From assembly GCA_036785705.1 (NCBI GenBank), contig JAWUZG010001059.1, forward strand, positions 1-64,000: DNA of 64,000 bases, read 5' to 3'. This stretch comes from Acanthornis magna (taxonomy: Eukaryota; Chordata; Aves; Passeriformes; Acanthizidae). The position numbers were made by a program, and so were the translations under genes. A model generated the notes under the pieces. It was not told the origin of the DNA. It worked only from the letters and a program-made list of their open reading frames with translations, and did not search any database. Shown here piece by piece: positions 34,680 to 48,769 of this stretch (its first letter is position 1; each line of letters starts with the position of its first letter).

Positions 34680-36037
34680 GTGCAGCTCTTCTCTTCCCCC
34701 GCGGAGGATTTGTGCCCTGCTCAGAAACCAGTTCCCATCCAATGGGGCACAAAAATCTTCCCGAGGACACGGACCAATGCTCTTTAAGATGAGGGTGAAA
34801 AATACCTGCCAAAACTTTCCCAAGCAGCCCCATTTGGTTCTTGAAGATCTGTTCCAAGCAAGGAATGTTTGATGTAAGAGCAAGACTTTTCTTCTGCCTA
34901 CAAGACCTATTGATATATTGCCAAATAGAGAGCAGAGAAAAAAAAATACACTCGTGGCTGTCTCCGGATCCTTAATCTATTTGATGAGCCTTAAACACTG
35001 CGACTCAGCATTTCTCTGTAGCAATTTGAAAGGACCCTGAAACACCATTTTGCCTCTTTGTGTGGCTGTTCTAAACGCAACGCTTTACTTTCCATGAACG
35101 TTTGTAAGCACCAAGAACCTTTTGAGGATTTTTTCGTCCATCTCCCCTTTGACAGGGAAGACAGAAGAACTCCTGCGACTCAGGAACTAAGCGCATCCCT
35201 AAAGAGAATGCTGAGCCTTAAAACCGATGCTGTCTGGAGCAGCAACTTTGAACTCATGGTATGAGCCAGGTCCCTGCCCAGCTGCCCAGCAGCAGGGCTG
35301 TGGGGACGCAGGGGTGGCGGTGCAGCTGCCGGGGCCAGCTGGGAGCTGGGATGGGGGCAGAGCCAGGGGAGGGCCTCTCCAACAGCCCCTGGAATGTTGG
35401 GCTTTGCACCCTAGCAACCGTCAACCGCCCGTGGAATGTTGGTGATGTTCTGCCCTCGCTCCAAAACTCTGCTCAGTTTAGTCCATCGCTCTGCTCACCT
35501 GCTCCATATTCCTTTCCACTCCAAATCCAACCCACCACGTGATGCCTCCCCTTGCGTGGGCACGGCAGAAGCTTTGGGCAAGGAGCTGATCTGAACAGCA
35601 AGCTCCTGCGCAGCCAGCCCACGGGCAGGGAGCAAACTCTCCCTCTGCCAAACTTCCGAGCATTCCACACAGGAGCAGAGCACAATGTGGGCAACAAAGC
35701 CCAGTGGCAGAATGAGCCTTCAAGCACTGCTGAGGCCTTGAAACTCCTCCAACTCTTCTTTGCTGACACCACAGCCTTGTGGCTGCGGGGCTGGCTGCCG
35801 GCAGAGAGGCAGCTGCTCCCGCCTCCTCTCGCTTTGCAGCGGACACAGGCACAGCAGCTCCGGCACGGAGCTCTCTGTCCGCGCGGGAGCGGAGGTGATG
35901 CCAGCCCTGGGAGCAGCGCTCAGGGCTCACCTGGCCTGGGCAACACAGCTCGGCTCACAGCTGCTCCTCTGCTTTCTGACAGACATGTGCTTTGCCAAGG
36001 GCTGTGTTCCTCCCACCAAGGAGGAGTCTGTTCTCAC

Positions 36038-36151
36038 CTGTCCAGAAGTCAACCTGCTGTGCTGGGCAGACTGGGGGACATCCAACCTCATGCTGTCCGA
36101 GATGTCAAATGTCCCAAATATTTTCTTGACACTCCTCCCTTCTTGTTGCAC
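36038..36151 (-). CDS. Candidate exon E5, copy 5
   Basis: Same frame and splice signals as copy 1. Confidence 0.27.
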
Positions 36152-36543
36152 CTGCACGTTGGATGGGAGAAAAGGTTAGAGAAACCTGTCCGCAAACACG
36201 GAGCAAAAGGACCTCTGGACATGCAGGCAAGGACATCTCTGCTCAGAGACCCTGAATTGCTGCAGACAACACTGGGGCCAAAAAGCTCTTGCTGGGGGCT
36301 GCGCAAGAGAGGCCAGTGCGTGTCTGGAGACACGGGGCCAGGGAGGGAGGCAGCGGAGCGCAGGTGCCTTTGTGAAAGCCATGGGCTGCCACAAGGGAGA
36401 GAACAAAGCAAGGGTTGCGCCCACAGCAGGGACAGGGAGAGGGAAGGAAACAAGCAGAGGACTCCAAAGCGCTGCCTGGGCAAACGCGTGTCGTGTTGCA
36501 GAGGAGCCCGAGGCTTTGCAGAGGCAGCAAAAGCCCACTTTAC

Positions 36544-36684
36544 CTGCTCGCCAGCTCTCCGGGGCTTAGTGTTTAATTCAGCCTTCTCTTTCATGTCCTT
36601 TGGTGATGTTGCACCCCAATCCTGCAGACATTCCGCGCCTTTCCTTGAGTGCTCTGACAGCCACTTCCCTTCTGCTCCAACAGC
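36544..36684 (-). CDS. Candidate exon E4, copy 5
   Basis: Same open frame and splice signals as copy 1. Confidence 0.35.
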
Positions 36685-37200
36685 CTGCTGAGTATTCAGA
36701 GAGATGAGTCCCCTATTTTAAACACCGCAAGAGCTGTCCCTGAGAAATCTCTGTCCCGGGAACCATTCTCAAAGCACCAGCAGGGCAGCTGCTGTTCAGC
36801 CCTCGGTCCAAAACTCTGCTCAGTTTAGTCCATTGCTCTGCTCACCTGCTCCATTCCTCTCCCTGCCAAATCCAACCCCCCACGTGTTGCCTCCCCTTGC
36901 GTGGGTACGGCAGAAGCAGCTCCCCATGGCCAGCTTCGGGCCAGGAGCTGATTTGAACAGCAAGCTCCTGAGCTGTGTCAGCTGTTACGGGCGTGCCCCG
37001 GATCATTCTGGCTGTCAATGGTCTCTGTCTCTGCCTGGAGCCAGGCACACAGACATGGCTGCTGCTTGCAGCCTGGGCTGCTTTTCCTAAGAGGGCCTGG
37101 ACTTTCAGGGACATACATTCATTCCCACCCCTTTCTGGGAACCATCATTGGAATCATTGAGAGACGTTGCAGTGGACTGAAGAGCAATGCCAGTGCCTAC

Positions 37201-37467
37201 CTTGAGAAATGCCTTTCCCTTCAGGACGTCCAAGTGCTTCTTCAGACGCCCATTGGAAGTTTCACTCTTAGTCAGGGCAGCACTCAGGACCTGAGCTTTC
37301 CCTCTCCATTCCTTCACAGCAGCACCATGCTCCAGCTCTTCTTGCATGCCTTCCCTCTCCACTTCCAAGTGCTGGGGTCCTTCCTTCTTTTTTTGAACAT
37401 CAGGTGCATGCATTTTGTTTTCCTTTTCCAGATTTCTCATCTGCCCCAGGTACAATTCCCATTCATG
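37201..37467 (-). CDS. Exon E3, copy 5: open
   Basis: Translation as in copy 2, with both splice sites present. Confidence 0.7.
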
Positions 37468-38610
37468 CTGCCAAAACAAGGCAGAAAAAGGGTCACTCAT
37501 TCCAGCTCTGGGTTTGCTTTCCATCCCAGATCTGGACTCCTGCCCCAGGGGCTGGCACAGACTGCCCCTCTCTCCCTGCCTCTCGGGATGCTGCAGACCT
37601 TTGCTGGGCCCCCCCTGCCTTGACACAGTGTCTTTCCCAGCTCACCCAGCCCATCTCAGCATCCTTTCTGCTCTTCCCCGACCTCTTGCAGCTCCACTCG
37701 AGTGCTCCTTTGGGGAGGAGCTGCCAAAACTGCAGACAGCATTTCAATCCTCCCTAAGCACGATTTAGGCAGCGCCGTGAGGATGTGCTCCCCATCAGGG
37801 AGAAAGGGAAGAGTAAACAAACTCGACATTTCATTCCCTGCGTTTGGAGTAACAGGAGTGGTTTTCAACCTCTCCTGTGTGGAGTTTCCCTGGCTCCATC
37901 CCCGAGAGCCCCACTGTCCTCTCTTGAAGCAGCAATGGCCAGATCAGTCTGTCATTCTCTGCTGGCACTCAGGACAAGTTCTCCCCTTGCAGGGACACGT
38001 CCTTATCTGGATCAGCACTTTGCTTTTCTCTCTTTTCTCCCCACTGGCTGCTCTCAGATGGCCAAGGCCAAACACCTTTCTATTAACAGAAAACTTGGTC
38101 TTCTCCCCCCTTGTCCCAGGGCCAGATATTTAGAAATCTGAACATGGGTTTGGACACGAGGAATTGCCCAAACCATGCAATGGCCATAAAGACAAGTGTG
38201 GACATTGAGAACTAAAGCCACTCGGGAACAAAACTCCAGCATGGAGGAAAATCAGCAGCCTCAACCCTAACTGGGCTTGACAGGATGACGTCATGTTTCC
38301 CTCCTTCTTCAGAAGAATGCAATCAGAAAATCTAAACTGGAAGAAGGTGCTCCTTAGAAACATTAACACAAGGTCTAAACATAGGTAAGAAATGGCCCTT
38401 TGTGGCATCAGTTGGGACCCAGGAGAAAATGGAGGAAACATCGGAGGCAGCAGCAGACACCAGATCCAGCCTTGGCCTCAGGGTGCAGCAGCAGCCCCGG
38501 GCAGGACACGGCAGCAGTGGAGGCTGCTGGGAGCAGACAGCAGTCGGGGCCTCCAAGCCGAAGGTGGTGTTGCGTGCCCCCGGAGAAGAGGATGCCAGGG
38601 CACAGGCTAC

Positions 38611-38770
38611 CTGCATGTTGAGCTCTTGCAGTTCCCTTCTGTGCTCGGAGTGGAGCAGCTTGGCCTCCTGAAGAGCAGAATGAAGGTGACGCACCTGGTT
38701 ATTCAGCACCAGCTTCTTCTCTTCTTCTGTTCTGAGGCACAGATCCTTTTCCTCCAGAGACAGAATCAGC
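38611..38770 (-). CDS. Exon E2 downstream of E1 copy 6
   Basis: Intact, in phase with the open E1 at 39957-40237. Confidence 0.72.
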
Positions 38771-39956
38771 CTAGAAGAGAAGCATGCAATTCATTACTAA
38801 ATGGTGCCGCATTTTATAAACTCGGAGCACTTGCACCACCTCAGGGAAAACTGCTCTGTCTGATGGAGTTTGTCTAAACAACTTGGCTGTTTGTTGCCCC
38901 TGCGCTCACAGCCCAGCATGTGCCCACTCTGCTTTTATTCATGAAAGAATGGGGAGTTCCTGCCTACACGACCTGCCTTCTTCTTAAGGTGGGAATGTGA
39001 ATACAGACCTAACAAAGCCTTGCAGTGAAGACAGTAGGGGAGAGGAACAATTCTCTTCTGACTAACCAGGCTCCAAGGGCAGAAGCTTTGGTCAACACGG
39101 AAGAGACATTTTCCTTGCCCCATCTTGTATATCCAGGTAGGAAAATCAGCACCCGACAGCCAGGGGATCTCTGGCAAGTTCCCTAAGATTTACCAGCACC
39201 CATCCTTCTTTCAGCTGGAGAGAAACAAAGGCCAACAGCAGAAGTGGCGACAGAGGCTTGGAGCACAACCTGATGGAAGATGCAGAAACCTCCAGGCGAG
39301 CAAGAGTGCCCTGCCCTTTCTTTCTCTTCTGCTTGCAAGAAGAATCCTGCAACACTGAAGAGTGGCAGGACTTGAGCAGCTGGAGGAGCCCCCTAACCTT
39401 GGTCTTGTTTCTTGCATTCTATGCACAGTCAGTAACGCCTGTGCACTGTGGAGGCTGGCAGGGACCCTGCTCGACCCTTTCCAGGCACCCAGGGCCATTG
39501 GATGAGGAACGATGCAACAGAGACCTTCTTGTTTCTTGGCTGCCTCCGAGGAGAATCTGCCTTAGATCAGAAATCAGGGCCTTAAGATGGTTCTGCCAAG
39601 CAAAGGCATCACGATGCCAGAGCTGATCCGGATCTCAAAAACTTCAGGGACCCAAGGTGGAGCTGATGGATGTGTCCAGCCCCTTACGTTGCAGCTGGGA
39701 CAGTGTTAACACACCCACCTAACAACACAACACCTCCCCAGAGGGAAAGAGCTACCCCAAAAGCCTTTGTCTTCGGAGAAAACTGTATCGGAAGGCTTAA
39801 AAAAAGAAGAAAATGAAACACAACATCCAGAAAACGAGACGTACCTGCAGGGAGAGTTCAGAACTCTGCCACTTAGGAAATGCTGCCAGAGCCCCTGGCA
39901 GGTGCAAAGAGGGAATCCGTTCCTCACAATGCAGAGTCCCACAGGCTTTCATTTAC

Positions 39957-40237
39957 CTGGCGTTTTCCCTCTCTAGGGCGTTCAAGGAAGTCTGACATTC
40001 TGAATTTTGGCGCGCTACATCTTCCCATTGATTCCTTTCCCTGTCCAGCTTCTGCAGTTTCCCTTGCAGCTCCTTGTTCTGATTTTCTGCCTCCTCCAGC
40101 ATCTTCCAGATATGCTGCGCCTCCAGCGCTTTCTGAACGGACTGCTCCTGGGCATCCCTCACATCTTGCTGAGCTCTCTGGACAATGGTTTCCTGCCACT
40201 CCCTGGAGGCTGCCAGCTGAGATGTCAACTCTCCCAC
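39957..40237 (-). CDS. Exon E1, copy 6: open, Ala allele
   Basis: Identical in translation to copies 1 and 5; splice sites intact. Confidence 0.72.
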
Positions 40238-41028
40238 CTCAAGTCAAAGAGAACAAAGCAGTCAGAGGCTACAGCCACAGCCTGTCACTGTCAGCCACAG
40301 CAGAGGCTGTGAGGAATGGCAGAGGCCAACTTTGCATTCCTCCCTGTTCTGAGAGGACCAGATTTGCAATGGATATGGACAAATTATTTCAAAACTCAAG
40401 TGGCTCATGAAGGCCACCCGAAAAAGCTCCGCACAACCAAGGCTAGCAGGAAGAGGCCGGCAGAAATCCGTGCTGATGGTTGTCCAAGGCCTTGGGTCCA
40501 TTGGCCCTACGGATATTGGCATTTGGGCACTGCTCCTGCCAAGGCCTCTTGGATATTGGCCCTGCAGCCACCAGTAGGCCCCAGTGTAAACCAGCAAGTG
40601 CCTGCCTCCCTTGCAGCCCTAATGTCTCCCTGCATCTTCCAGTAATGCCCAGTATAAACCAGGACTGACCAGTATAGATCGGCAACCATCCCCCTATCAG
40701 CCCAAAAGCCTTCTTGCACTCACCAGCATGGCCCACTACAAACCTGTAGGGACCAGGAAGGCCCAGCAACCATGCCCCTTTTCCAGCCCGAAAACCAGCC
40801 TGCACCCACTAACAGAAACTAGTATGCATCTGCATCCATCCCCCTTCCCAGCTCTAGACGCCCATACAGACACCAGTGTGAATCAGTAACCACCCACCTA
40901 CCAGGCATCAATCACCCTTCCCCGAGCCCAGTAAACTGGTATGGTCCAGTATGAACCAATATACAATGTCCCTTTCCCCTCTAAGCCCCGTGCAGCCACC
41001 AGGATGGACCAGTCCAGCCCAGAGCTCA

Positions 41029-41418
41029 CTTGGGGGGGCCTCGACCTGAAGGGGCAGGGGGGTAGGCGTGCGGGGTGATGGGGCGGCGGGGGGGGGGGGT
41101 GGGTAGGAGCTCCTCCACCTGGCGAGTAGAAAGCAGTATAAACCACTCCGGACTGGGGCAGGTGGGGAAAATTCAGAGTCACAAGGAGCCACCGGCAGAG
41201 AGGCAGCGGAGAGCCGGGAGCGACGGCTGACGCTGCGGCGCGGGAGAAGTTCCCGCCTCAGCTGAACTCCCTCCTCGTTGATTGACAAGTGGGGGCCGGC
41301 TCGCGCCCAAACGGCGGGCGGGGAAAAGTCCCCTCAGGGATTGGCTGGGCGGGGCGGGGGCAGGGCGCGAGCTCTTCCCGCCTCAGCCCAAGTCCCCTCA
41401 GGGACTGGCTGGGCGGGT
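41029..41418. promoter_or_regulatory. CpG-rich promoter-like block, copy 6
   Basis: Same motifs as copy 1; uninterrupted 12-G run. Confidence 0.5.
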
Positions 41419-42210
41419 ACCCAAAACGATTGAAAAAGGGCCGAAACCTCCTGGAAATGTCAACAAAACTGAGGAAAATGGCATAAATTTGAATAAGTAG
41501 GAAAGATTTAAGGCTATCTTGAAGTTACATTGAAGCAATGGAGGGTGGGAAAGGCAGATTGTGCACAAAAATGTGTCAAAACCAAGGAAAAGCTCCAAAA
41601 GCCCTTCAAAAATCCCCTGAAATTAAGTAGAACTGAGTAGAAACATTATAAATACGAATAAATAAAAAGAAATTAAAGGCCTATTTGGCATATATTAAAT
41701 GGGGAGGTGTAAAATGGGACTTTGGGTGCTAAAATGTCACAAGGAAGCGCTACAAACCCCCAAGCACCAAATTGCCCTCATGCCTGGACTGGCTGCCCAG
41801 CAGCTCGAGTAGAAGAGTCCTCGACTTGCTCAGGGAAGCAGCAGCAGCCCTCCTGCTGAGGCACAGCCTGTGGAGAAAGGGGACAGTGGCCCCAGTGTGT
41901 GCTTGGGCTATCAGAGCTGGGTTGATAAATCCTGTCAGAAGTCTCTCTACTACGCCTGTGATGGCTGAGGGTATGTGGGAAGGCTTTGCCAGCCATGAAC
42001 TGGACTTGTGTATCATCTGAGCTATGTTCAGGGTCATTCTGGGAGCCTCTTCCTTTCCCCTTCCCCAAGGGCAGAGTGTTGGTGAGGGCTGGACTTGGAG
42101 GCTGTGTCTGCCCCGACAGCCGCTACCGTGGGGCTGCAGATGCTCCTGCCAGCGCGGGCTTGTCTGAGCCGGTCCTCGTGCCTCAGTCACAGCTGGCCTG
42201 AGACCGACAG

Positions 42211-42420
42211 CACTGGCAGAACTACACTGAGAGCTGTGCAAGGAGCAGGCAGGAGCTGTCAGACCTTCACCAGGAGCACAGCTTTGCGGCTGTGCTCAAG
42301 GAGCCCAAAGCTGCTGTGCTGGAAGCAGGGATTCGAAGCTGCATCACTCTCTGCACCTTCACTTGGCAGTGACATCCCTGGACCGTCAGTCTCTGCAGAG
42401 ACAGGCCCTGGAGAAGGCAG
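42211..42420 (+). pseudogene. Plus-strand coiled-coil exon relic, copy 6
   Basis: Same break as copy 1. Confidence 0.5.
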
Positions 42421-43778
42421 GTGCAGCTCTTCTCTTCCCCCGCGGAGGATTTGTGCCCTGCTCAGAAACCAGTTCCCATCCAATGGGGCACAAAAATCTT
42501 CCCGAGGACACGGACCAATGCTCTTTAAGATGAGGGTGAAAAATACCTGCCAAAACTTTCCCAAGCAGCCCCATTTGGTTCTTGAAGATCTGTTCCAAGC
42601 AAGGAATGTTTGATGTAAGAGCAAGACTTTTCTTCTGCCTACAAGACCTATTGATATATTGCCAAATAGAGAGCAGAGAAAAAAAAATACACTCGTGGCT
42701 GTCTCAGGATCCTTAATCTATTTGATGAGCCTTAAACACTGCGACTCAGCATTTCTCTGTAGCAATTTGAAAGGACCCTGAAACACCATTTTGCCTCTTT
42801 GTGTGGCTGTTCTAAACGCAACGCTTTACTTTCCATGAACGTTTGTAAGCACCAAGAACCTTTTGAGGATTTTTTCGTCCATCTCCCCTTTGACAGGGAA
42901 GACAGAAGAACTCCTGCGACTCAGGAACTAAGCGCATCCCTAAAGAGAATGCTGAGCCTTAAAACCGATGCTGTCTGGAGCAGCAACTTTGAACTCATGG
43001 TATGAGCCAGGTCCCTGCCCAGCTGCCCAGCAGCAGGGCTGTGGGGACGCAGGGGTGGCGGTGCAGCTGCCGGGGCCAGCTGGGAGCTGGGATGGGGGCA
43101 GAGCCAGGGGAGGGCCTCTCCAACAGCCCCTGGAATGTTGGGCTTTGCACCCTAGCAACCGTCAACCGCCCGTGGAATGTTGGTGATGTTCTGCCCTCGC
43201 TCCAAAACTCTGCTCAGTTTAGTCCATCGCTCTGCTCACCTGCTCCATATTCCTTTCCACTCCAAATCCAACCCACCACGTGATGCCTCCCCTTGCGTGG
43301 GCACGGCAGAAGCTTTGGGCAAGGAGCTGATCTGAACAGCAAGCTCCTGCGCAGCCAGCCCACGGGCAGGGAGCAAACTCTCCCTCTGCCAAACTTCCGA
43401 GCATTCCACACAGGAGCAGAGCACAATGTGGGCAACAAAGCCCAGTGGCAGAATGAGCCTTCAAGCACTGCTGAGGCCTTGAAACTCCTCCAACTCTTCT
43501 TTGCTGACACCACAGCCTTGTGGCTGCGGGGCTGGCTGCCGGCAGAGAGGCAGCTGCTCCCGCCTCCTCTCGCTTTGCAGCGGACACAGGCACAGCAGCT
43601 CCGGCACGGAGCTCTCTGTCCGCGCGGGAGCGGAGGTGATGCCAGCCCTGGGAGCAGCGCTCAGGGCTCACCTGGCCTGGGCAACACAGCTCGGCTCACA
43701 GCTGCTCCTCTGCTTTCTGACAGACATGTGCTTTGCCAAGGGCTGTGTTCCTCCCACCAAGGAGGAGTCTGTTCTCAC

Positions 43779-43892
43779 CTGTCCAGAAGTCAACCTGCTG
43801 TGCTGGGCAGACTGGGGGACATCCAACCTCATGCTGTCCGAGATGTCAAATGTCCCAAATATTTTCTTGACACTCCTCCCTTCTTGTTGCAC
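43779..43892 (-). CDS. Candidate exon E5, copy 6
   Basis: Same frame and splice signals as copy 1. Confidence 0.27.
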
Positions 43893-44284
43893 CTGCACGT
43901 TGGATGGGAGAAAAGGTTAGAGAAACCTGTCCGCAAACACGGAGCAAAAGGACCTCTGGACATGCAGGCAAGGACATCTCTGCTCAGAGACCCTGAATTG
44001 CTGCAGACAACACTGGGGCCAAAAAGCTCTTGCTGGGGGCTGCGCAAGAGAGGCCAGTGCGTGTCTGGAGACACGGGGCCAGGGAGGGAGGCAGCGGAGC
44101 GCAGGTGCCTTTGTGAAAGCCATGGGCTGCCACAAGGGAGAGAACAAAGCAAGGGTTGCGCCCACAGCAGGGACAGGGAGAGGGAAGGAAACAAGCAGAG
44201 GACTCCAAAGCGCTGCCTGGGCAAACGCGTGTCGTGTTGCAGAGGAGCCCGAGGCTTTGCAGAGGCAGCAAAAGCCCACTTTAC

Positions 44285-44425
44285 CTGCTCGCCAGCTCTC
44301 CGGGGCTTAGTGTTTAATTCAGCCTTCTCTTTCATGTCCTTTGGTGATGTTGCACCCCAATCCTGCAGACATTCCGCGCCTTTCCTTGAGTGCTCTGACA
44401 GCCACTTCCCTTCTGCTCCAACAGC
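44285..44425 (-). CDS. Candidate exon E4, copy 6
   Basis: Same open frame and splice signals as copy 1. Confidence 0.35.
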
Positions 44426-44941
44426 CTGCTGAGTATTCAGAGAGATGAGTCCCCTATTTTAAACACCGCAAGAGCTGTCCCTGAGAAATCTCTGTCCCGG
44501 GAACCATTCTCAAAGCACCAGCAGGGCAGCTGCTGTTCAGCCCTCGGTCCAAAACTCTGCTCAGTTTAGTCCATTGCTCTGCTCACCTGCTCCATTCCTC
44601 TCCCTGCCAAATCCAACCCCCCACGTGTTGCCTCCCCTTGCGTGGGTACGGCAGAAGCAGCTCCCCATGGCCAGCTTCGGGCCAGGAGCTGATTTGAACA
44701 GCAAGCTCCTGAGCTGTGTCAGCTGTTACGGGCGTGCCCCGGATCATTCTGGCTGTCAATGGTCTCTGTCTCTGCCTGGAGCCAGGCACACAGACATGGC
44801 TGCTGCTTGCAGCCTGGGCTGCTTTTCCTAAGAGGGCCTGGACTTTCAGGGACATACATTCATTCCCACCCCTTTCTGGGAACCATCATTGGAATCATTG
44901 AGAGACGTTGCAGTGGACTGAAGAGCAATGCCAGTGCCTAC

Positions 44942-45208
44942 CTTGAGAAATGCCTTTCCCTTCAGGACGTCCAAGTGCTTCTTCAGACGCCCATTGGAAG
45001 TTTCACTCTTAGTCAGGGCAGCACTCAGGACCTGAGCTTTCCCTCTCCATTCCTTCACAGCAGCACCATGCTCCAGCTCTTCTTGCATGCCTTCCCTCTC
45101 CACTTCCAAGTGCTGGGGTCCTTCCTTCTTTTTTTGAACATCAGGTGCATGCATTTTGTTTTCCTTTTCCAGATTTCTCATCTGCCCCAGGTACAATTCC
45201 CATTCATG
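44942..45208 (-). CDS. Exon E3, copy 6: open
   Basis: Translation as in copy 2, with both splice sites present. Confidence 0.7.
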
Positions 45209-46351
45209 CTGCCAAAACAAGGCAGAAAAAGGGTCACTCATTCCAGCTCTGGGTTTGCTTTCCATCCCAGATCTGGACTCCTGCCCCAGGGGCTGGCACA
45301 GACTGCCCCTCTCTCCCTGCCTCTCGGGATGCTGCAGACCTTTGCTGGGCCCCCCCTGCCTTGACACAGTGTCTTTCCCAGCTCACCCAGCCCATCTCAG
45401 CATCCTTTCTGCTCTTCCCCGACCTCTTGCAGCTCCACTCGAGTGCTCCTTTGGGGAGGAGCTGCCAGAACTGCAGACAGCATTTCAATCCTCCCTAAGC
45501 ACGATTTAGGCAGCGCCGTGAGGATGTGCTCCCCATCAGGGAGAAAGGGAAGAGTAAACAAACTCGACATTTCATTCCCTGCGTTTGGAGTAACAGGAGT
45601 GGTTTTCAACCTCTCCTGTGTGGAGTTTCCCTGGCTCCATCCCCGAGAGCCCCACTGTCCTCTCTTGAAGCAGCAATGGCCAGATCAGTCTGTCATTCTC
45701 TGCTGGCACTCAGGACAAGTTCTCCCCTTGCAGGGACACGTCCTTATCTGGATCAGCACTTTGCTTTTCTCTCTTTTCTCCCCACTGGCTGCTCTCAGAT
45801 GGCCAAGGCCAAACACCTTTCTATTAACAGAAAACTTGGTCTTCTCCCCCCTTGTCCCAGGGCCAGATATTTAGAAATCTGAACATGGGTTTGGACACGA
45901 GGAATTGCCCAAACCATGCAATGGCCATAAAGACAAGTGTGGACATTGAGAACTAAAGCCACTCGGGAACAAAACTCCAGCATGGAGGAAAATCAGCAGC
46001 CTCAACCCTAACTGGGCTTGACAGGATGACGTCATGTTTCCCTCCTTCTTCAGAAGAATGCAATCAGAAAATCTAAACTGGAAGAAGGTGCTCCTTAGAA
46101 ACATTAACACAAGGTCTAAACATAGGTAAGAAATGGCCCTTTGTGGCATCAGTTGGGACCCAGGAGAAAATGGAGGAAACATCGGAGGCAGCAGCAGACA
46201 CCAGATCCAGCCTTGGCCTCAGGGTGCAGCAGCAGCCCCGGGCAGGACACGGCAGCAGTGGAGGCTGCTGGGAGCAGACAGCAGTCGGGGCCTCCAAGCC
46301 GAAGGTGGTGTTGCGTGCCCCCGGAGAAGAGGATGCCAGGGCACAGGCTAC

Positions 46352-46511
46352 CTGCATGTTGAGCTCTTGCAGTTCCCTTCTGTGCTCGGAGTGGAGCAGC
46401 TTGGCCTCCTGAAGAGCAGAATGAAGGTGACGCACCTGGTTATTCAGCACCAGCTTCTTCTCTTCTTCTGTTCTGAGGCACAGATCCTTTTCCTCCAGAG
46501 ACAGAATCAGC
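46352..46511 (-). CDS. Exon E2 downstream of E1 copy 7
   Basis: Intact, in phase with the open E1 at 47698-47978. Confidence 0.72.
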
Positions 46512-47697
46512 CTAGAAGAGAAGCATGCAATTCATTACTAAATGGTGCCGCATTTTATAAACTCGGAGCACTTGCACCACCTCAGGGAAAACTGCTCTGT
46601 CTGATGGAGTTTGTCTAAACAACTTGGCTGTTTGTTGCCCCTGCGCTCACAGCCCAGCATGTGCCCACTCTGCTTTTATTCATGAAAGAATGGGGAGTTC
46701 CTGCCTACACGACCTGCCTTCTTCTTAAGGTGGGAATGTGAATACAGACCTAACAAAGCCTTGCAGTGAAGACAGTAGGGGAGAGGAACAATTCTCTTCT
46801 GACTAACCAGGCTCCAAGGGCAGAAGCTTTGGTCAACACGGAAGAGACATTTTCCTTGCCCCATCTTGTATATCCAGGTAGGAAAATCAGCACCCGACAG
46901 CCAGGGGATCTCTGGCAAGTTCCCTAAGATTTACCAGCACCCATCCTTCTTTCAGCTGGAGAGAAACAAAGGCCAACAGCAGAAGTGGCGACAGAGGCTT
47001 GGAGCACAACCTGATGGAAGATGCAGAAACCTCCAGGCGAGCAAGAGTGCCCTGCCCTTTCTTTCTCTTCTGCTTGCAAGAAGAATCCTGCAACACTGAA
47101 GAGTGGCAGGACTTGAGCAGCTGGAGGAGCCCCCTAACCTTGGTCTTGTTTCTTGCATTCTATGCACAGTCAGTAACGCCTGTGCACTGTGGAGGCTGGC
47201 AGGGACCCTGCTCGACCCTTTCCAGGCACCCAGGGCCATTGGATGAGGAACGATGCAACAGAGACCTTCTTGTTTCTTGGCTGCCTCCGAGGAGAATCTG
47301 CCTTAGATCAGAAATCAGGGCCTTAAGATGGTTCTGCCAAGCAAAGGCATCACGATGCCAGAGCTGATCCGGATCTCAAAAACTTCAGGGACCCAAGGTG
47401 GAGCTGATGGATGTGTCCAGCCCCTTACGTTGCAGCTGGGACAGTGTTAACACACCCACCTAACAACACAACACCTCCCCAGAGGGAAAGAGCTACCCCA
47501 AAAGCCTTTGTCTTCGGAGAAAACTGTATCGGAAGGCTTAAAAAAAGAAGAAAATGAAACACAACATCCAGAAAACGAGACGTACCTGCAGGGAGAGTTC
47601 AGAACTCTGCCACTTAGGAAATGCTGCCAGAGCCCCTGGCAGGTGCAAAGAGGGAATCCGTTCCTCACAATGCAGAGTCCCACAGGCTTTCATTTAC

Positions 47698-47978
47698 CTG
47701 GCGTTTTCCCTCTCTAGGGCGTTCAAGGAAGTCTGACATTCTGAATTTTGGCGCGCTACATCTTCCCATTGATTCCTTTCCCTGTCCAGCTTCTGCAGTT
47801 TCCCTTGCAGCTCCTTGTTCTGATTTTCTGCCTCCTCCAGCATCTTCCAGATATGCTGCGCCTCCAGCGCTTTCTGAACGGACTGCTCCTGGGCATCCCT
47901 CACATCTTGCTGAGCTCTCTGGACAATGGTTTCCTGCCACTCCCTGGAGGCTGCCAGCTGAGATGTCAACTCTCCCAC
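47698..47978 (-). CDS. Exon E1, copy 7: open, Ala allele
   Basis: Identical in translation to copies 1, 5 and 6; splice sites intact. Confidence 0.72.
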
Positions 47979-48769
47979 CTCAAGTCAAAGAGAACAAAGC
48001 AGTCAGAGGCTACAGCCACAGCCTGTCACTGTCAGCCACAGCAGAGGCTGTGAGGAATGGCAGAGGCCAACTTTGCATTCCTCCCTGTTCTGAGAGGACC
48101 AGATTTGCAATGGATATGGACAAATTATTTCAAAACTCAAGTGGCTCATGAAGGCCACCCGAAAAAGCTCCGCACAACCAAGGCTAGCAGGAAGAGGCCG
48201 GCAGAAATCCGTGCTGATGGTTGTCCAAGGCCTTGGGTCCATTGGCCCTACGGATATTGGCATTTGGGCACTGCTCCTGCCAAGGCCTCTTGGATATTGG
48301 CCCTGCAGCCACCAGTAGGCCCCAGTGTAAACCAGCAAGTGCCTGCCTCCCTTGCAGCCCTAATGTCTCCCTGCATCTTCCAGTAATGCCCAGTATAAAC
48401 CAGGACTGACCAGTATAGATCGGCAACCATCCCCCTATCAGCCCAAAAGCCTTCTTGCACTCACCAGCATGGCCCACTACAAACCTGTAGGGACCAGGAA
48501 GGCCCAGCAACCATGCCCCTTTTCCAGCCCGAAAACCAGCCTGCACCCACTAACAGAAACTAGTATGCATCTGCATCCATCCCCCTTCCCAGCTCTAGAC
48601 GCCCATACAGACACCAGTGTGAATCAGTAACCACCCACCTACCAGGCATCAATCACCCTTCCCCGAGCCCAGTAAACTGGTATGGTCCAGTATGAACCAA
48701 TATACAATGTCCCTTTCCCCTCTAAGCCCCGTGCAGCCACCAGGATGGACCAGTCCAGCCCAGAGCTCA

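Larger units (their letters stand above)
30963..38703. repeat. Array unit, copy 5 (7741 bp), consensus-like
   Basis: I found no private disabling change. E1, E2 and E3 are all open. With copies 6 and 7 it forms the most homogeneous block of the array. Confidence 0.98.
38704..46444. repeat. Array unit, copy 6 (7741 bp)
   Basis: Nearly identical to copy 5. Differences noticed are a private C-to-A near 42706 and an A-to-G near 45468 that is shared with copy 3 (near 22245). E1 to E3 are open. Confidence 0.98.
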